Source of the DNA: Faecalibacterium sp.
GTDB taxonomy: Bacteria; Bacillota; Clostridia; Oscillospirales; Ruminococcaceae
Direction: 5' to 3'
Assembly (NCBI GenBank): GCA_022652735.1
Contig: JALCRP010000008.1
Coordinates: forward strand, 1 to 64,000
Length of the DNA stretch: 64,000 nt
The notes below the pieces were generated by a model. The model was not told where the DNA came from. It made no database searches and was given only the letters and a program-made list of their open reading frames with translations. A program made the position numbers and the translations under genes. Position 1 is the first letter of the stretch, and the number at the start of each line of letters is the position of its first letter. Below are positions 17,358 through 26,215 of the stretch, one piece after another.

Positions 17358-19811
17358 TTGTCCGCCTGCGGAGAAAGCAGCGAAACCGGTGTATGGCTGC
17401 GGCACGGCCGCGGCGGAAGTCAGGAGGCGAGCCTTATCGAAAGCAAGGAACCACGGAAGATCCATCGCAGCGGCACGGCACAAAGCCATGCCGCCCCGGC
17501 GCATGGCTCTGACACAAATCATAAAGGAAAAACCGCGCCCCGCGGGAAAAAGACAAAGAGAAATTCTTTCTTTTCCAACATCGGGCATGTCATCGCGCTG
17601 TGCATTTGCCTGGGTATGGCAGGGTGTGCGGCGGCGGCCGTATGGGCCTGTTCCTATGTAGTGGAAGCCACGGCGAACGACGGCGAACTGCTGGATCTGG
17701 ATAATATCGAGCTGAGCCAGTCAAGCGTCGTGTATGCGCAGCACTATGATACGACGGGCGCCGGGATGGGCGACTGGACGCAGGATGTGGTGTTCAAATC
17801 CTCGAATAGCCATCGTCTATGGGCGGATCTGGAAGAAATCCCGAAAAATCTTCAGTATGCCTTTATCTGCACAGAGGACAAGGATTTCGAGACGGAGCAC
17901 GGCGTAAACTTTAAGCGCACCATCGCCGCGGCCATCAACGAATATACGCCGCTCAAGCTGTTTTCTTCCCGGCAGGGCGCTTCGACAATCGAACAGCAGC
18001 TGATTAAAAACATCTTGGAAGATAACAGCCAGGGCGGCTTAGAGGGCGCAAAGCGCAAGCTGCGCGAAATTTACCGCGCGTGGGGCCTCGACAACAAATA
18101 TTCCAAAGATACGATCCTTGAAGCTTACCTGAACACGATCAGCTTCACGGGCACGATTCAGGGCGTAGAGACGGCCGCACAGGAATACTTTGGCAAAAAT
18201 GCCGCCGACCTTACGCTGGCGCAGTGCGCCACGATTGCGTCCATTACGAAAAATCCGACGCAGTATAACCCGTATACAAACCCCGAGGAGCTTTTGACGC
18301 GCCGCCATACGGTGCTGAAGAATATGCTGAATCAGGGCAAGATTACGCAGGAAGAGTTTGACGCCGCCGACAGCGAGCCGCTGACGCTCGCCGAGGAGGA
18401 TACCACGATTATCCAGACGACGACCTCGAACAACTCTTATTTTGAGGACGCTTTGTTTGAGCAGCTGACGACGGACATCATGGCCAAAGAGGGCTGCGAT
18501 AAAGAAACCGCCCAGAAAAAGATTTATACCGGTGGCCTGCAGATCTACTCCACGATGGACCCGGACATTCAATCGGCGATGGAAAACATTATGCTGAATA
18601 CCGACGACCAGTATTTTGCCGCCGGCTGGCATGATGAGGAAGTGGCAAAGCTCGGCGACGACGACATCCCTGTTTATGAGGACGACGGCGTAACGCTGAA
18701 AACCGGCACCATGAAGGACGGCACCCCCTGCTACTACCGTAAAGTCCGTACGCAGGCCAGCATGGCTACACTGGATTTCAACGGCAACGTGCTGGCGCTG
18801 GTGGGCGGCCTTGGCGAAAAAACCAACGATCTTGTGCTGAACCGCGCCTATGATGTGCCCCGGCAGACGGGCTCTACCATGAAGCCGATCGGCGCCTACT
18901 GCCTCGGCATTGAGTATGGCCTGTTCAACTGGTCGAGCATGATCGACGATGCGCCGCTGTATACGGCCGATCAGCAGATTATCGAGGATACTGAACATCC
19001 GGGCCAGTACCGCGATTGGCCGAGCAACTACAGCAACCAGTACACGATGCTGCCGACGCCGCTGTACTACGGCCTTGCAAACTCGTGGAATACGATCGCC
19101 GTGCGCGTGGGCGATACCGTTGGGCCGGACAACATTTTTAACTTTGCCTATAACACCCTCCAGCTTTCGCACCTCGAAAAATCGAGCGACGACGCGCTGG
19201 CCCCGATGGTGCTGGGCAGCCAGCACTACGGCGTAACGACCGTACAGCTGGCGGCGGCCTACCAGATTTTCAACGACGGCACCTATACTACGCCGCATCT
19301 GTACACGGACGTGTACGATGCAACGGGCAATTTGTATATGGAAGCCGATGTAACCAGCTATCAGGCTTTGACGCCGCAGACGGCCACCATCATGAACCGT
19401 CTGCTGCGCAACGTTATTACGATGGGCACGGCGGCCGGCGTAGGCGGGCCGAAAGCCGGCGGCATGGAAGCCGTGGGCAAAACCGGTACGGCCAGCGACT
19501 ATAAGGATTATTCCTTTGTCGGTTTGACACCGTACTATGTAACGGCCTGCTGGTGGGGCTGTGATAACCCGTATGATATGCGAAAAGGCCTTGGCCTTAA
19601 GAGCAATAAGCCCTGCATTCAGGCGTGGAAAGCCTTGATGGAAGCCGTACAGGGCGACCTTGAGTATAAGGCCTTCCCGATGAGCGACGGCGTAGTGCAA
19701 GCAGAGTTCTGTACGCAGAGCGGCCTGCTGGCCACGGATACCTGCGCAAGCCGCAGCGTGGGCTATTATAAAGCGGACGATATGCCCGCGCCCTGTGATC
19801 TCGGCGTCTGA
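17358..19811 (+). CDS. Class A penicillin-binding protein (transglycosylase/transpeptidase)
   Basis: A bifunctional peptidoglycan synthase. A cytoplasmic basic tail precedes one membrane span (VIALCICLGMAGCAAAAVWAC). The GT51 domain has the catalytic motif TEDKDFETEHG. The transpeptidase domain carries SxxK as STMK (Ser about 506 from this start), SxN as SWN and KTG as GKTGTAS. The reading frame opens at 17280 (TTG), and another TTG occurs at 17358. A perfect AGGAGG at 17422-17427 is followed only by CTT and ATC at the usual spacing, so the start codon is unresolved. It is monocistronic, ending at a strong hairpin. Confidence 0.9.
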   Translation: MSACGESSETGVWLRHGRGGSQEASLIESKEPRKIHRSGTAQSHAAPAHGSDTNHKGKTAPRGKKTKRNSFFSNIGHVIALCICLGMAGCAAAAVWACSYVVEATANDGELLDLDNIELSQSSVVYAQHYDTTGAGMGDWTQDVVFKSSNSHRLWADLEEIPKNLQYAFICTEDKDFETEHGVNFKRTIAAAINEYTPLKLFSSRQGASTIEQQLIKNILEDNSQGGLEGAKRKLREIYRAWGLDNKYSKDTILEAYLNTISFTGTIQGVETAAQEYFGKNAADLTLAQCATIASITKNPTQYNPYTNPEELLTRRHTVLKNMLNQGKITQEEFDAADSEPLTLAEEDTTIIQTTTSNNSYFEDALFEQLTTDIMAKEGCDKETAQKKIYTGGLQIYSTMDPDIQSAMENIMLNTDDQYFAAGWHDEEVAKLGDDDIPVYEDDGVTLKTGTMKDGTPCYYRKVRTQASMATLDFNGNVLALVGGLGEKTNDLVLNRAYDVPRQTGSTMKPIGAYCLGIEYGLFNWSSMIDDAPLYTADQQIIEDTEHPGQYRDWPSNYSNQYTMLPTPLYYGLANSWNTIAVRVGDTVGPDNIFNFAYNTLQLSHLEKSSDDALAPMVLGSQHYGVTTVQLAAAYQIFNDGTYTTPHLYTDVYDATGNLYMEADVTSYQALTPQTATIMNRLLRNVITMGTAAGVGGPKAGGMEAVGKTGTASDYKDYSFVGLTPYYVTACWWGCDNPYDMRKGLGLKSNKPCIQAWKALMEAVQGDLEYKAFPMSDGVVQAEFCTQSGLLATDTCASRSVGYYKADDMPAPCDLGV

Positions 19812-19876
19812 TTCTTCGCGATTTCGGCCATTCCGAGGGCACTTTAAGACCCAAAATTATTGAAAACACCAAAAAT

Positions 19877-19918
19877 ACATCCGGCCCCTTGCATTGCAGG
19901 GGGCCGGATGTTATTATA
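19877..19918 (+). terminator. Terminator of the PBP gene, possibly containing the next promoter
   Basis: A long stem (ACATCCGGCCCC...TGCA pairing with TGCA...GGGGCCGGATGT) runs from 19877 to about 19911 and is followed by TTATTATAT. TTGCAT (19889-19894) and TATTAT (19912-19917), 17 bases apart, could be a promoter for the threonine operon nested in the hairpin. Confidence 0.6.
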
Positions 19919-19958
19919 TCTCTGTTATACGAACAAGTGTTTGTGAGGGGTGAACAAT

Positions 19959-20384
19959 TTGGAAAAGCGTTTTTTACTCGTAGATGCACAGGCGCTGCCG
20001 GAAGTGTTTTTAAGGGTGCTGAAGGCCAAGGAGCTGCTGGCAAGCGGCGAGGCCCGCAACATCAGCGCGGCGGCCCGTTTGGTCGGGATCTCGCGCAGCG
20101 CATTCTATAAGTACAAGGATTGTATTTACGATTCGGAGAACAGCCGGGAAGTTGTTACCGTAATGGCGACGCTGCTCGACGAGACAGGCGCGCTGCAAAA
20201 TCTTCTGGCAGGGATCAGCGCAGCGGGCGCCAGCATTGTAACCATCAACCAATCGACGCCGGAAAACGGCGCGGCACAGGTGGCGGTTACCATCCGCACC
20301 GGCACGATGCAGATGAGCGTAGAAGAACTGACGGAGAAGCTTTCCCGCCAGCGCACTGTCGTAGAGGTACGCTGCGGCGCATAA
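19959..20384 (+). CDS. ACT-domain regulator (PheB/UPF0735-like)
   Basis: A 141-residue protein with an N-terminal helix-turn-helix-like segment (ISAAARLVGISRSAFYKYKD) and a C-terminal ACT domain (TGALQNLLAGISAAGASIVTINQ). ACT domains bind amino acids. TTG 19959 is preferred to GTG 19950 because GAGGGG ends 8 bases before it and abuts the GTG. It heads an operon with hom, thrB and lysC, so it probably senses an aspartate-family amino acid. Confidence 0.82.
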   Translation: MEKRFLLVDAQALPEVFLRVLKAKELLASGEARNISAAARLVGISRSAFYKYKDCIYDSENSREVVTVMATLLDETGALQNLLAGISAAGASIVTINQSTPENGAAQVAVTIRTGTMQMSVEELTEKLSRQRTVVEVRCGA

Positions 20385-20435
20385 AACGGGCAGGGCGTAA
20401 GGCGCGGTTGGGCGCAGAAAGGCGGAAAAGCGAGC

Positions 20436-21665
20436 ATGGCGAAAATTGCGATCTTGGGCTTTGGCACGGTAGGAAGCGGCGTTTTGGAAGTTTTGCAGCG
20501 CAACGCGGCAGGCGTCTCGCGCCGTGCGGGCGAGCCGGTGGAAGTAAAATACATTCTGGTGCGGCGGGATTATTCGGGCCGCCCGGATGCACAGCTGTTT
20601 GTGCAGAATATCGATGTGATTTTGAGCGACCCGGAAGTGAAGGTCATCGCGGAATGCATCGGCGGCACACGCTTTGCGTATCCGTATGTTAAGGCCGCGC
20701 TGGAAAGCGGGCGCAGCGTCTGCACCTCAAATAAGGAGCTGGTTGCCACATACGGCGCCGAGCTGCTGGCTTTGGCAAAGGCCCATAACTGTGCATTTTT
20801 GTTCGAGGCGTCTGTCGGCGGCGGCACACCGATCATCACGCCGATGCATCAATGCCTCGCCGCTAATGTAATCAGCGGCATCGAGGGCATCGTAAACGGC
20901 ACGACGAACTTCATGTTGACCAAAATGGCGCACGAAGGCATGGGCTTTGCGGAAGCGCTGAAAATTGCGCAGCAGCTCGGCTATGCCGAAACGACAGACC
21001 CCGGCGACGATGTGGACGGCGTGGATGCCTGCCGCAAAATTGCCATCCTTTCCAGCCTTGCCTGCGGGCACCATATCTATCCGCAGAACATCCCAACGCG
21101 CGGCATCCGCGCAATCACTGTGGCCGACATCCGCGCAGCGGAAAAGCTTGCCTGCGTCATCAAGCTTATTGCATGGATGAAGCGCGGCGAAAACGGCAGC
21201 GTGGCGGCGGGCGTCGAGCCGATGTTGGTACCGAAGGGTAACCAGCTGGCCGGTGTGGACGATGTGTTCAACGCCGTTTTGATGAAAGGCGATATGCTGG
21301 GCGATGTGGTGTTTTACGGCAAGGGCGCCGGCAAACTGCCGACGGCCAGCGCCGTGGTGGCGGATGTGATTGACGCGCTGAAAAACGGCGTAAAAATCCA
21401 CGACAGCCTGTTCTGGAAGCCGTCTGCGCCCGCCGAGGGCATGCTCACGGACGATGCGGCCGCCGCATATTATGTGCGTACACGGGATGTACCGCCGCTG
21501 GAGCTGGCCTCGCTGTATGGCAGCGGCCATGTGGTAGAGGAAGGCTTTGGCGCTTGCGCCTATTTTGCCGAGGCTGTGGTGCCCGCGCGCTTGGCCGAAG
21601 CGGAACAGAAAATACAGGCGATGGGCGGCCGCGTAGAGCTGCTGCTGAAAAAACTGCCGGCATGA
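20436..21665 (+). CDS. hom: Homoserine dehydrogenase
   Basis: A 409-residue NAD(P)-dependent enzyme converting aspartate semialdehyde to homoserine. The Rossmann motif is GFGTVGSGV (7-15). The substrate region includes EASVGGGTPIITP and GIVNGTTNFML. The C-terminal ACT-like segment after about residue 335 is short and degenerate, so allosteric control may be weak or supplied by the ACT protein encoded just upstream. It is 51 bases from that gene and 19 from thrB. Confidence 0.95.
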   Translation: MAKIAILGFGTVGSGVLEVLQRNAAGVSRRAGEPVEVKYILVRRDYSGRPDAQLFVQNIDVILSDPEVKVIAECIGGTRFAYPYVKAALESGRSVCTSNKELVATYGAELLALAKAHNCAFLFEASVGGGTPIITPMHQCLAANVISGIEGIVNGTTNFMLTKMAHEGMGFAEALKIAQQLGYAETTDPGDDVDGVDACRKIAILSSLACGHHIYPQNIPTRGIRAITVADIRAAEKLACVIKLIAWMKRGENGSVAAGVEPMLVPKGNQLAGVDDVFNAVLMKGDMLGDVVFYGKGAGKLPTASAVVADVIDALKNGVKIHDSLFWKPSAPAEGMLTDDAAAAYYVRTRDVPPLELASLYGSGHVVEEGFGACAYFAEAVVPARLAEAEQKIQAMGGRVELLLKKLPA

Positions 21666-21684
21666 TCGGAATGAGGAAAAAGCG

Positions 21685-22578
21685 ATGATACGAGTATCTG
21701 TGCCTGCCACCAGCGCAAATGTCGGCGCCGGCTTTGACGCCGTGGGCCTCGCGCTGGGGCTTTATAATACGGCGGAGTTTTTCCCGGCTGAAAAGCTGGA
21801 GATTACTTCTTCGGATGGAACCGCTGTCCCCGCCGACGAAACGAACCTGATCTACGTTTCGGCCAAATACTTATATGATAAGGCCGGCGAACCTATCCCC
21901 GGCATGAAGATCGTACAGACGAACCCAATCCCGATGGCGCGCGGGCTTGGCAGCTCTTCGGCCTGCATCCTTGCGGGGCTGCTGGGCGCGAACCGCATGC
22001 TCGGCGAGCCGTTTGGCACGGCAGAGCTGCTGGAGTTTGCCACGGAGATCGAGGGCCACCCGGACAATGTGGCCCCGGCGCTTTTGGGCGGGCTTGTCAG
22101 CAGCGTATGCGATGGCGGCAAGGTATACGCCGCAAAGCATGCGCTGGATCAAAGCCTTGCCTTCGCGGCCGTCATCCCGGATTACCCGCTTTTGACAAGC
22201 GCGGCCCGGGCGGCACTGCCGAAAAACGTTTCGCATGCACAGGCGGTGTTCAACCTTTCGCGCGCGGCGCTGCTGGGCGAAGCTTTCTGCAACGGCCGGC
22301 ACGATCTGCTGCCCGTCGTAACGCAGGATCGGCTGCATCAACAGTATCGTATGGCGCTGATGCCGGGCGCAGAGCAGGCGTTTGCCGCGGCGCGGCGGCT
22401 GGGGGCCAAAGCGGTATATGTTTCGGGCGCCGGCAGTACGATGATGGCTGTGGTGGAGCAGGCGGACGCCTATGCGTTTTGCCGGCAGCTGAAAGCAGAA
22501 CTTGCCGAAAGCGAGGCCTGTCGCAGCTTTACCCTTAAGCGCCTTTCGGCCGACAATCGGGGCGCTTTTGTGGAGTGA
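21685..22578 (+). CDS. thrB: Homoserine kinase
   Basis: A 297-residue GHMP kinase phosphorylating homoserine in threonine synthesis. The N-terminal VPATSANVGAGFDAVGLAL and the ATP loop PMARGLGSSSACILAGL are canonical, and the C-terminal SGAGSTMMAV motif is present. It lies between hom and lysC. Threonine synthase (thrC) is not in this window. Confidence 0.95.
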   Translation: MIRVSVPATSANVGAGFDAVGLALGLYNTAEFFPAEKLEITSSDGTAVPADETNLIYVSAKYLYDKAGEPIPGMKIVQTNPIPMARGLGSSSACILAGLLGANRMLGEPFGTAELLEFATEIEGHPDNVAPALLGGLVSSVCDGGKVYAAKHALDQSLAFAAVIPDYPLLTSAARAALPKNVSHAQAVFNLSRAALLGEAFCNGRHDLLPVVTQDRLHQQYRMALMPGAEQAFAAARRLGAKAVYVSGAGSTMMAVVEQADAYAFCRQLKAELAESEACRSFTLKRLSADNRGAFVE

Positions 22579-22655
22579 CTTTTCGGCACGACAGAGGATG
22601 CAAAGGGCAAAACCGGCATGGGCTATTGCCCTTTTCAGAATAGAGGAGTGAGAAT

Positions 22656-23861
22656 ATGGGGCTGATCGTACAAAAATTCGGCGGCACGTCCGTGCGCGAC
22701 CGTGACCGCATCTTTAACGTTGCTCGCATTGTGGCGGATACGCACCGCGCCGGAAACGACGTGGTGGTCGTCGTTTCGGCACAGGGCGATACCACGGACG
22801 ATCTGATTGCAAAGGCCGCGGAGATCACGCACGACCCTTCGGCGCGCGAGATGGATATGCTGCTGGCCACCGGCGAGCAGATCAGCATTTCGCTGCTGGC
22901 GATGGCGCTGAACGCCATCGGCTGCAACGCCGTCAGCCTGACGGGCTGGCAGGCAGGCTTCCATACGGATCGCGCCTATACCAAGGCGCGGATCAGCCGC
23001 ATGGATACCGAGCGCATTTCTTCCGAGCTGGAGCGCAACCGCGTTGTCGTCGTGGCCGGTTTTCAGGGCATCGATAAGCTGGATGACATCACGACGCTGG
23101 GCCGCGGCGGCAGCGATACGAGCGCCGTCGCCATCGCGGCTTCGCTTCATGCCGACCGCTGCCAGATCTATACCGATGTAGAGGGCGTCTATACGGCCGA
23201 CCCGCGGAAAGTGCCGCGCGCCAAAAAGCTCGAGGAGATTACCTTTGACGAAATGCTGGAGCTGGCAAGCCTTGGCGCACAGGTGCTCAATAACCGCAGC
23301 GTGGAGCTGGCAAAGAAGTTTAATGTGCCGCTGGAGGTGCTCTCCAGCCTGAACCCTATCCCGGGGACGATCGTGAAGGAGGCTACGAACGTGGAAGGTA
23401 TGCTGATTAAGGGCGTTGCCAAAGACGCCGACATTTCTGTGATCTCGATTATGAACGTGCCGGATGTGCCGGGCATGAGCTTTAAGGTGTTTGGCCTGAT
23501 GGCCCAGAAGAGCATCAACGTCGATGTGATTTTGCAATCGACAGGGCGCGACGGCAATAAGGATTTGAGCTTTACCGTCGCAACGGGCGATGCCGAAATG
23601 GCCGTTAAGGTGCTGGAAGAAAACAAAAGCCGCTTCGGCGGCACGGAGATCACGCGAGACGATTCCTGCGCGAAGGTGTCCATCGTGGGCGCCGGCATGC
23701 AGAGCCACAGCGGCGTGGCTTCCTCGATGTTCGAGGCGCTGGCGAACAACGACATCAACATTAAGATGATCTCCACCAGCGAAATCAAGGTTTCGGTCAT
23801 CCTCGCAAAAAAGGATGCCGACCGCGCCGTAAGCGCGATCCACGATATGCTAATCCATTGA
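22656..23861 (+). CDS. lysC: Aspartate kinase
   Basis: A 401-residue monofunctional aspartokinase. The amino-acid-kinase domain carries KFGGTSVRD (6-14) and GRGGSDTSAVA. Two C-terminal ACT domains follow (about 265-400; for example MNVPDVPGMSFKVFGLM). It makes aspartyl phosphate, the entry to lysine, methionine and threonine. GAGGAG sits before ATG 22656. It is the last gene of the operon, followed by a terminator. Confidence 0.95.
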   Translation: MGLIVQKFGGTSVRDRDRIFNVARIVADTHRAGNDVVVVVSAQGDTTDDLIAKAAEITHDPSAREMDMLLATGEQISISLLAMALNAIGCNAVSLTGWQAGFHTDRAYTKARISRMDTERISSELERNRVVVVAGFQGIDKLDDITTLGRGGSDTSAVAIAASLHADRCQIYTDVEGVYTADPRKVPRAKKLEEITFDEMLELASLGAQVLNNRSVELAKKFNVPLEVLSSLNPIPGTIVKEATNVEGMLIKGVAKDADISVISIMNVPDVPGMSFKVFGLMAQKSINVDVILQSTGRDGNKDLSFTVATGDAEMAVKVLEENKSRFGGTEITRDDSCAKVSIVGAGMQSHSGVASSMFEALANNDINIKMISTSEIKVSVILAKKDADRAVSAIHDMLIH

Positions 23862-23865
23862 TGAG

Positions 23866-23905
23866 GCGGGCCTCCGGCATTTTGCCGGGGGCCATTCTCT
23901 TTTTT
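23866..23905 (+). terminator. Terminator of the hom-thrB-lysC operon
   Basis: A GC-rich hairpin (GGCCTCCGGC with GCCGGGGGCC, small mismatch) is followed by ATTCTC and six Ts. Confidence 0.7.
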
Positions 23906-23911
23906 CTGCCG

Positions 23912-23940
23912 TTTACACATAGCTGCAAACGCGGTATAAT
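23912..23940 (+). promoter_or_regulatory. Promoter of the VanY-like carboxypeptidase gene
   Basis: TTTACA (23912-23917) and TATAAT (23935-23940) are 17 bases apart. Confidence 0.75.
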
Positions 23941-24000
23941 ATCATATTAGCGATGCGGCCAAGAACGGGGCCGCAAGCTTAAAAAAGTGGGGGTTTCCAG

Positions 24001-24879
24001 ATGCGGCAGAATGCGTCTTTTTCGCAGGATGAGCCGATGCGCGATGCGCTGGGCGGGCTTTCCGGCGGGCGAAAACGAAACAACAGAAGAAGAGGCCGTC
24101 GCCGGCGCCGCCGCGGCCTGCTGCTGGCAGGGTGCGCTGCGCTGGGCGTTGTGCTGGTGGTATTGCTGGTGCGCTTTTGCCGCGGTGCGGCCTCAGGGCT
24201 GCATACGGCGGCGGATTACGGCAAGGCGGAATACGATGTTTCGGCGTATGTGTTCAACGCGGGCGATCTGAATCTTCGCATCGTCAATAACAACACGCCT
24301 CTGCCGGAAGGTTATGCGCCCGATGCCGTGGATGCCGCCAACGGCAAGCAGCTTGCCGCCGAGGCGGCGGCAGCCTATCAGCAGATGGAAGCGGCCGCCG
24401 AAAAAGATGGCGTTTCGCTGATCTTGTGCTCGGGCTACCGCGATTATGCCTATCAGCAGGGGCTGTTTGAAAAACGCATGAAAAAATATGAAAAGCAGGG
24501 CTATAACGAGCAGGACGCTGCCGCGCTGGCGCAAACGGTCGTGGCAAAGCCCGGCTGCAGCGAGCACCAGACGGGTCTTGCCGCCGATATTGTAACGGAC
24601 GGCTATCAGGGCCTCGACAGCGGCTTTGCCAAGACGGATGCCTATGCGTGGCTTGTGCGCTACGCGGCAGATTACGGCTTTATCTTGCGCTATCCTGAAA
24701 ACCGGCAGGCTGCTACGGGCATTATCTACGAGCCGTGGCACTGGCGCTATGTAGGCGTGGAAAATGCACAGGCCATTACGCAAAGCGGGCTTTCGCTGGA
24801 GGAATTTGTGGCGCTGCATACCACGGCGCAGGACATCGCTTCGGCCGCGGCTTCACAGCAGGCCGAAAGCGCCGTATAA
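24001..24879 (+). CDS. D-Ala-D-Ala carboxypeptidase, M15B (VanY) family
   Basis: A 292-residue membrane-anchored peptidase. A very basic N-terminal stretch (about 25-38, mostly Arg) precedes one membrane span (LLLAGCAALGVVLVVLLV). The zinc site shows in SEHQTGLAAD (His and Asp ligands) and EPWHWRYVG (His ligand); SGYRDYAYQQ is also conserved. It trims the terminal D-Ala of peptidoglycan stems outside the membrane. GTGGGGG precedes ATG 24001. No van resistance genes adjoin it, so this is likely a housekeeping wall enzyme. Confidence 0.88.
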   Translation: MRQNASFSQDEPMRDALGGLSGGRKRNNRRRGRRRRRRGLLLAGCAALGVVLVVLLVRFCRGAASGLHTAADYGKAEYDVSAYVFNAGDLNLRIVNNNTPLPEGYAPDAVDAANGKQLAAEAAAAYQQMEAAAEKDGVSLILCSGYRDYAYQQGLFEKRMKKYEKQGYNEQDAAALAQTVVAKPGCSEHQTGLAADIVTDGYQGLDSGFAKTDAYAWLVRYAADYGFILRYPENRQAATGIIYEPWHWRYVGVENAQAITQSGLSLEEFVALHTTAQDIASAAASQQAESAV

Positions 24880-24931
24880 GCTAAAAATAACAGCCCCTCG
24901 GGGGAATGAAAAATCAGGGAGGATCTTGAAT

Positions 24932-26215
24932 TTGGAACGTATTTCTCTGGCGCCCGGCGTACACATGCTGCGCGCGGCCGCGGATAAATTCAATCGCTGC
25001 CGCATCAGCCTGCACTTTACTTTTCCGGCCCAGCGCGCCACGGCCACGGCCCATGCGCTGCTGCCGCTTGTGCTGGAGCGCGGATGCGCCTCGTGCCCGG
25101 ATATGACGGAGCTTACAAAAAAACTGGCGCGCCTTTATGGGGCCGATCTGACGGTGGATGGCCGCGCGATGGGCGCAAACCATAACCTGTGCATCAGCAT
25201 TACGGGCCTGAAGGACGCCTTTGCCCTTTCGGGCGAGGCGCTGACAGAGGAATACGCCCGCCTTTTGTTTGATGTGGCGTTTCATCCGTATTTTGTGGGC
25301 GGCGTGTTCGACGCCGAGGCTGTCTCCATCGAAAAGGCCATGCTGAAAAAGGGCCTTGAGGATGAGATCAATGATAAGCGCATCTATTGCCAGCACGGCG
25401 CCCAGCGGGAATTCTTCGCAGGCTCGCCCGCGGGTATCCGGCAGGATGGCTACCTTTCCGAGGTGGACGGCCTGACGCCCGAGGCGCTTACGGCCGCCTA
25501 TCGCAGCATGCTTGCGGGCGCGCAGATCGAACTGATTCTGCTTGGGCTGGACGACGCCCAAGCGGCGGCTGTGGAAAAAGCGCTGAAAAACGAGCTTTCG
25601 GCTGTGGCGCGCGCGCCGCAGGCGTTGGCGCCGTTTGTGCGCATGCCGGCGCAGCCGGCTCGGCATTTTACCGAGCGCTACGATATGGTGCAGGCAAAGC
25701 TGTGCATGATGTTTACGATGAACGCGCAGGTGGATGTAGAGCAGATGCAGGCCTACCGTTTGGCGATGGCGCTGTTTGGCGGCAGCGTAACGAGCCGTTT
25801 GTTTTTGAACGTACGCGAAAAGCTGAATATCTGCTATTACTGCTCTTCTTCTTTCCAGAGCTTTACGGGCAGCATGGCCGTAAACAGCGGCATCGAGCCG
25901 GCTAACGCCGAAAAAGCGGAGGCCGCAATTTTGAAAGAACTGGCCGATCTGTGCGGCGGGCCGATCACGCAAGAAGAGCTGGAGGATTGCCGCCGAGGCC
26001 TTGTATCCGGCTTTGATACCATCGAGGATTCGCTCGGCGGTATCGAGGCTTGGTACGCGATGGAGCTGCTGCGCGGGGGCGTACTGCATACGCCGGCCGA
26101 GGCGCGGCAGGCCCTTTTGGATGTAACGGAATCGGATGTGCGCGCCGTGCTGAATACGTTCAGCCTTTCGGTCAGCTACCTGCTGACGGCGGCCGAGGAG
26201 GGCAAAAATGGCTGA
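24932..26215 (+). CDS. M16 peptidase-like protein, inactive-type subunit (YmfF-like)
   Basis: A 427-residue pitrilysin-fold protein. The position of the zinc motif HxxEH reads LPLVLERG, so it cannot bind zinc in the usual way. TTG 24932 is used because AGGGAGG lies 9 bases upstream; the preceding in-frame TTG is only 3 bases from it. The gene overlaps the next M16 gene by 8 bases, so the two probably form an active/inactive heterodimer. Confidence 0.85.
   Translation: MERISLAPGVHMLRAAADKFNRCRISLHFTFPAQRATATAHALLPLVLERGCASCPDMTELTKKLARLYGADLTVDGRAMGANHNLCISITGLKDAFALSGEALTEEYARLLFDVAFHPYFVGGVFDAEAVSIEKAMLKKGLEDEINDKRIYCQHGAQREFFAGSPAGIRQDGYLSEVDGLTPEALTAAYRSMLAGAQIELILLGLDDAQAAAVEKALKNELSAVARAPQALAPFVRMPAQPARHFTERYDMVQAKLCMMFTMNAQVDVEQMQAYRLAMALFGGSVTSRLFLNVREKLNICYYCSSSFQSFTGSMAVNSGIEPANAEKAEAAILKELADLCGGPITQEELEDCRRGLVSGFDTIEDSLGGIEAWYAMELLRGGVLHTPAEARQALLDVTESDVRAVLNTFSLSVSYLLTAAEEGKNG

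Noticed and set aside
18039-19700. 553-codon minus-strand frame opposite the PBP gene
   Set aside because: It lies wholly antisense to a gene with all catalytic motifs, has no recognisable domain, and such long shadow frames are common at this GC content and codon bias.
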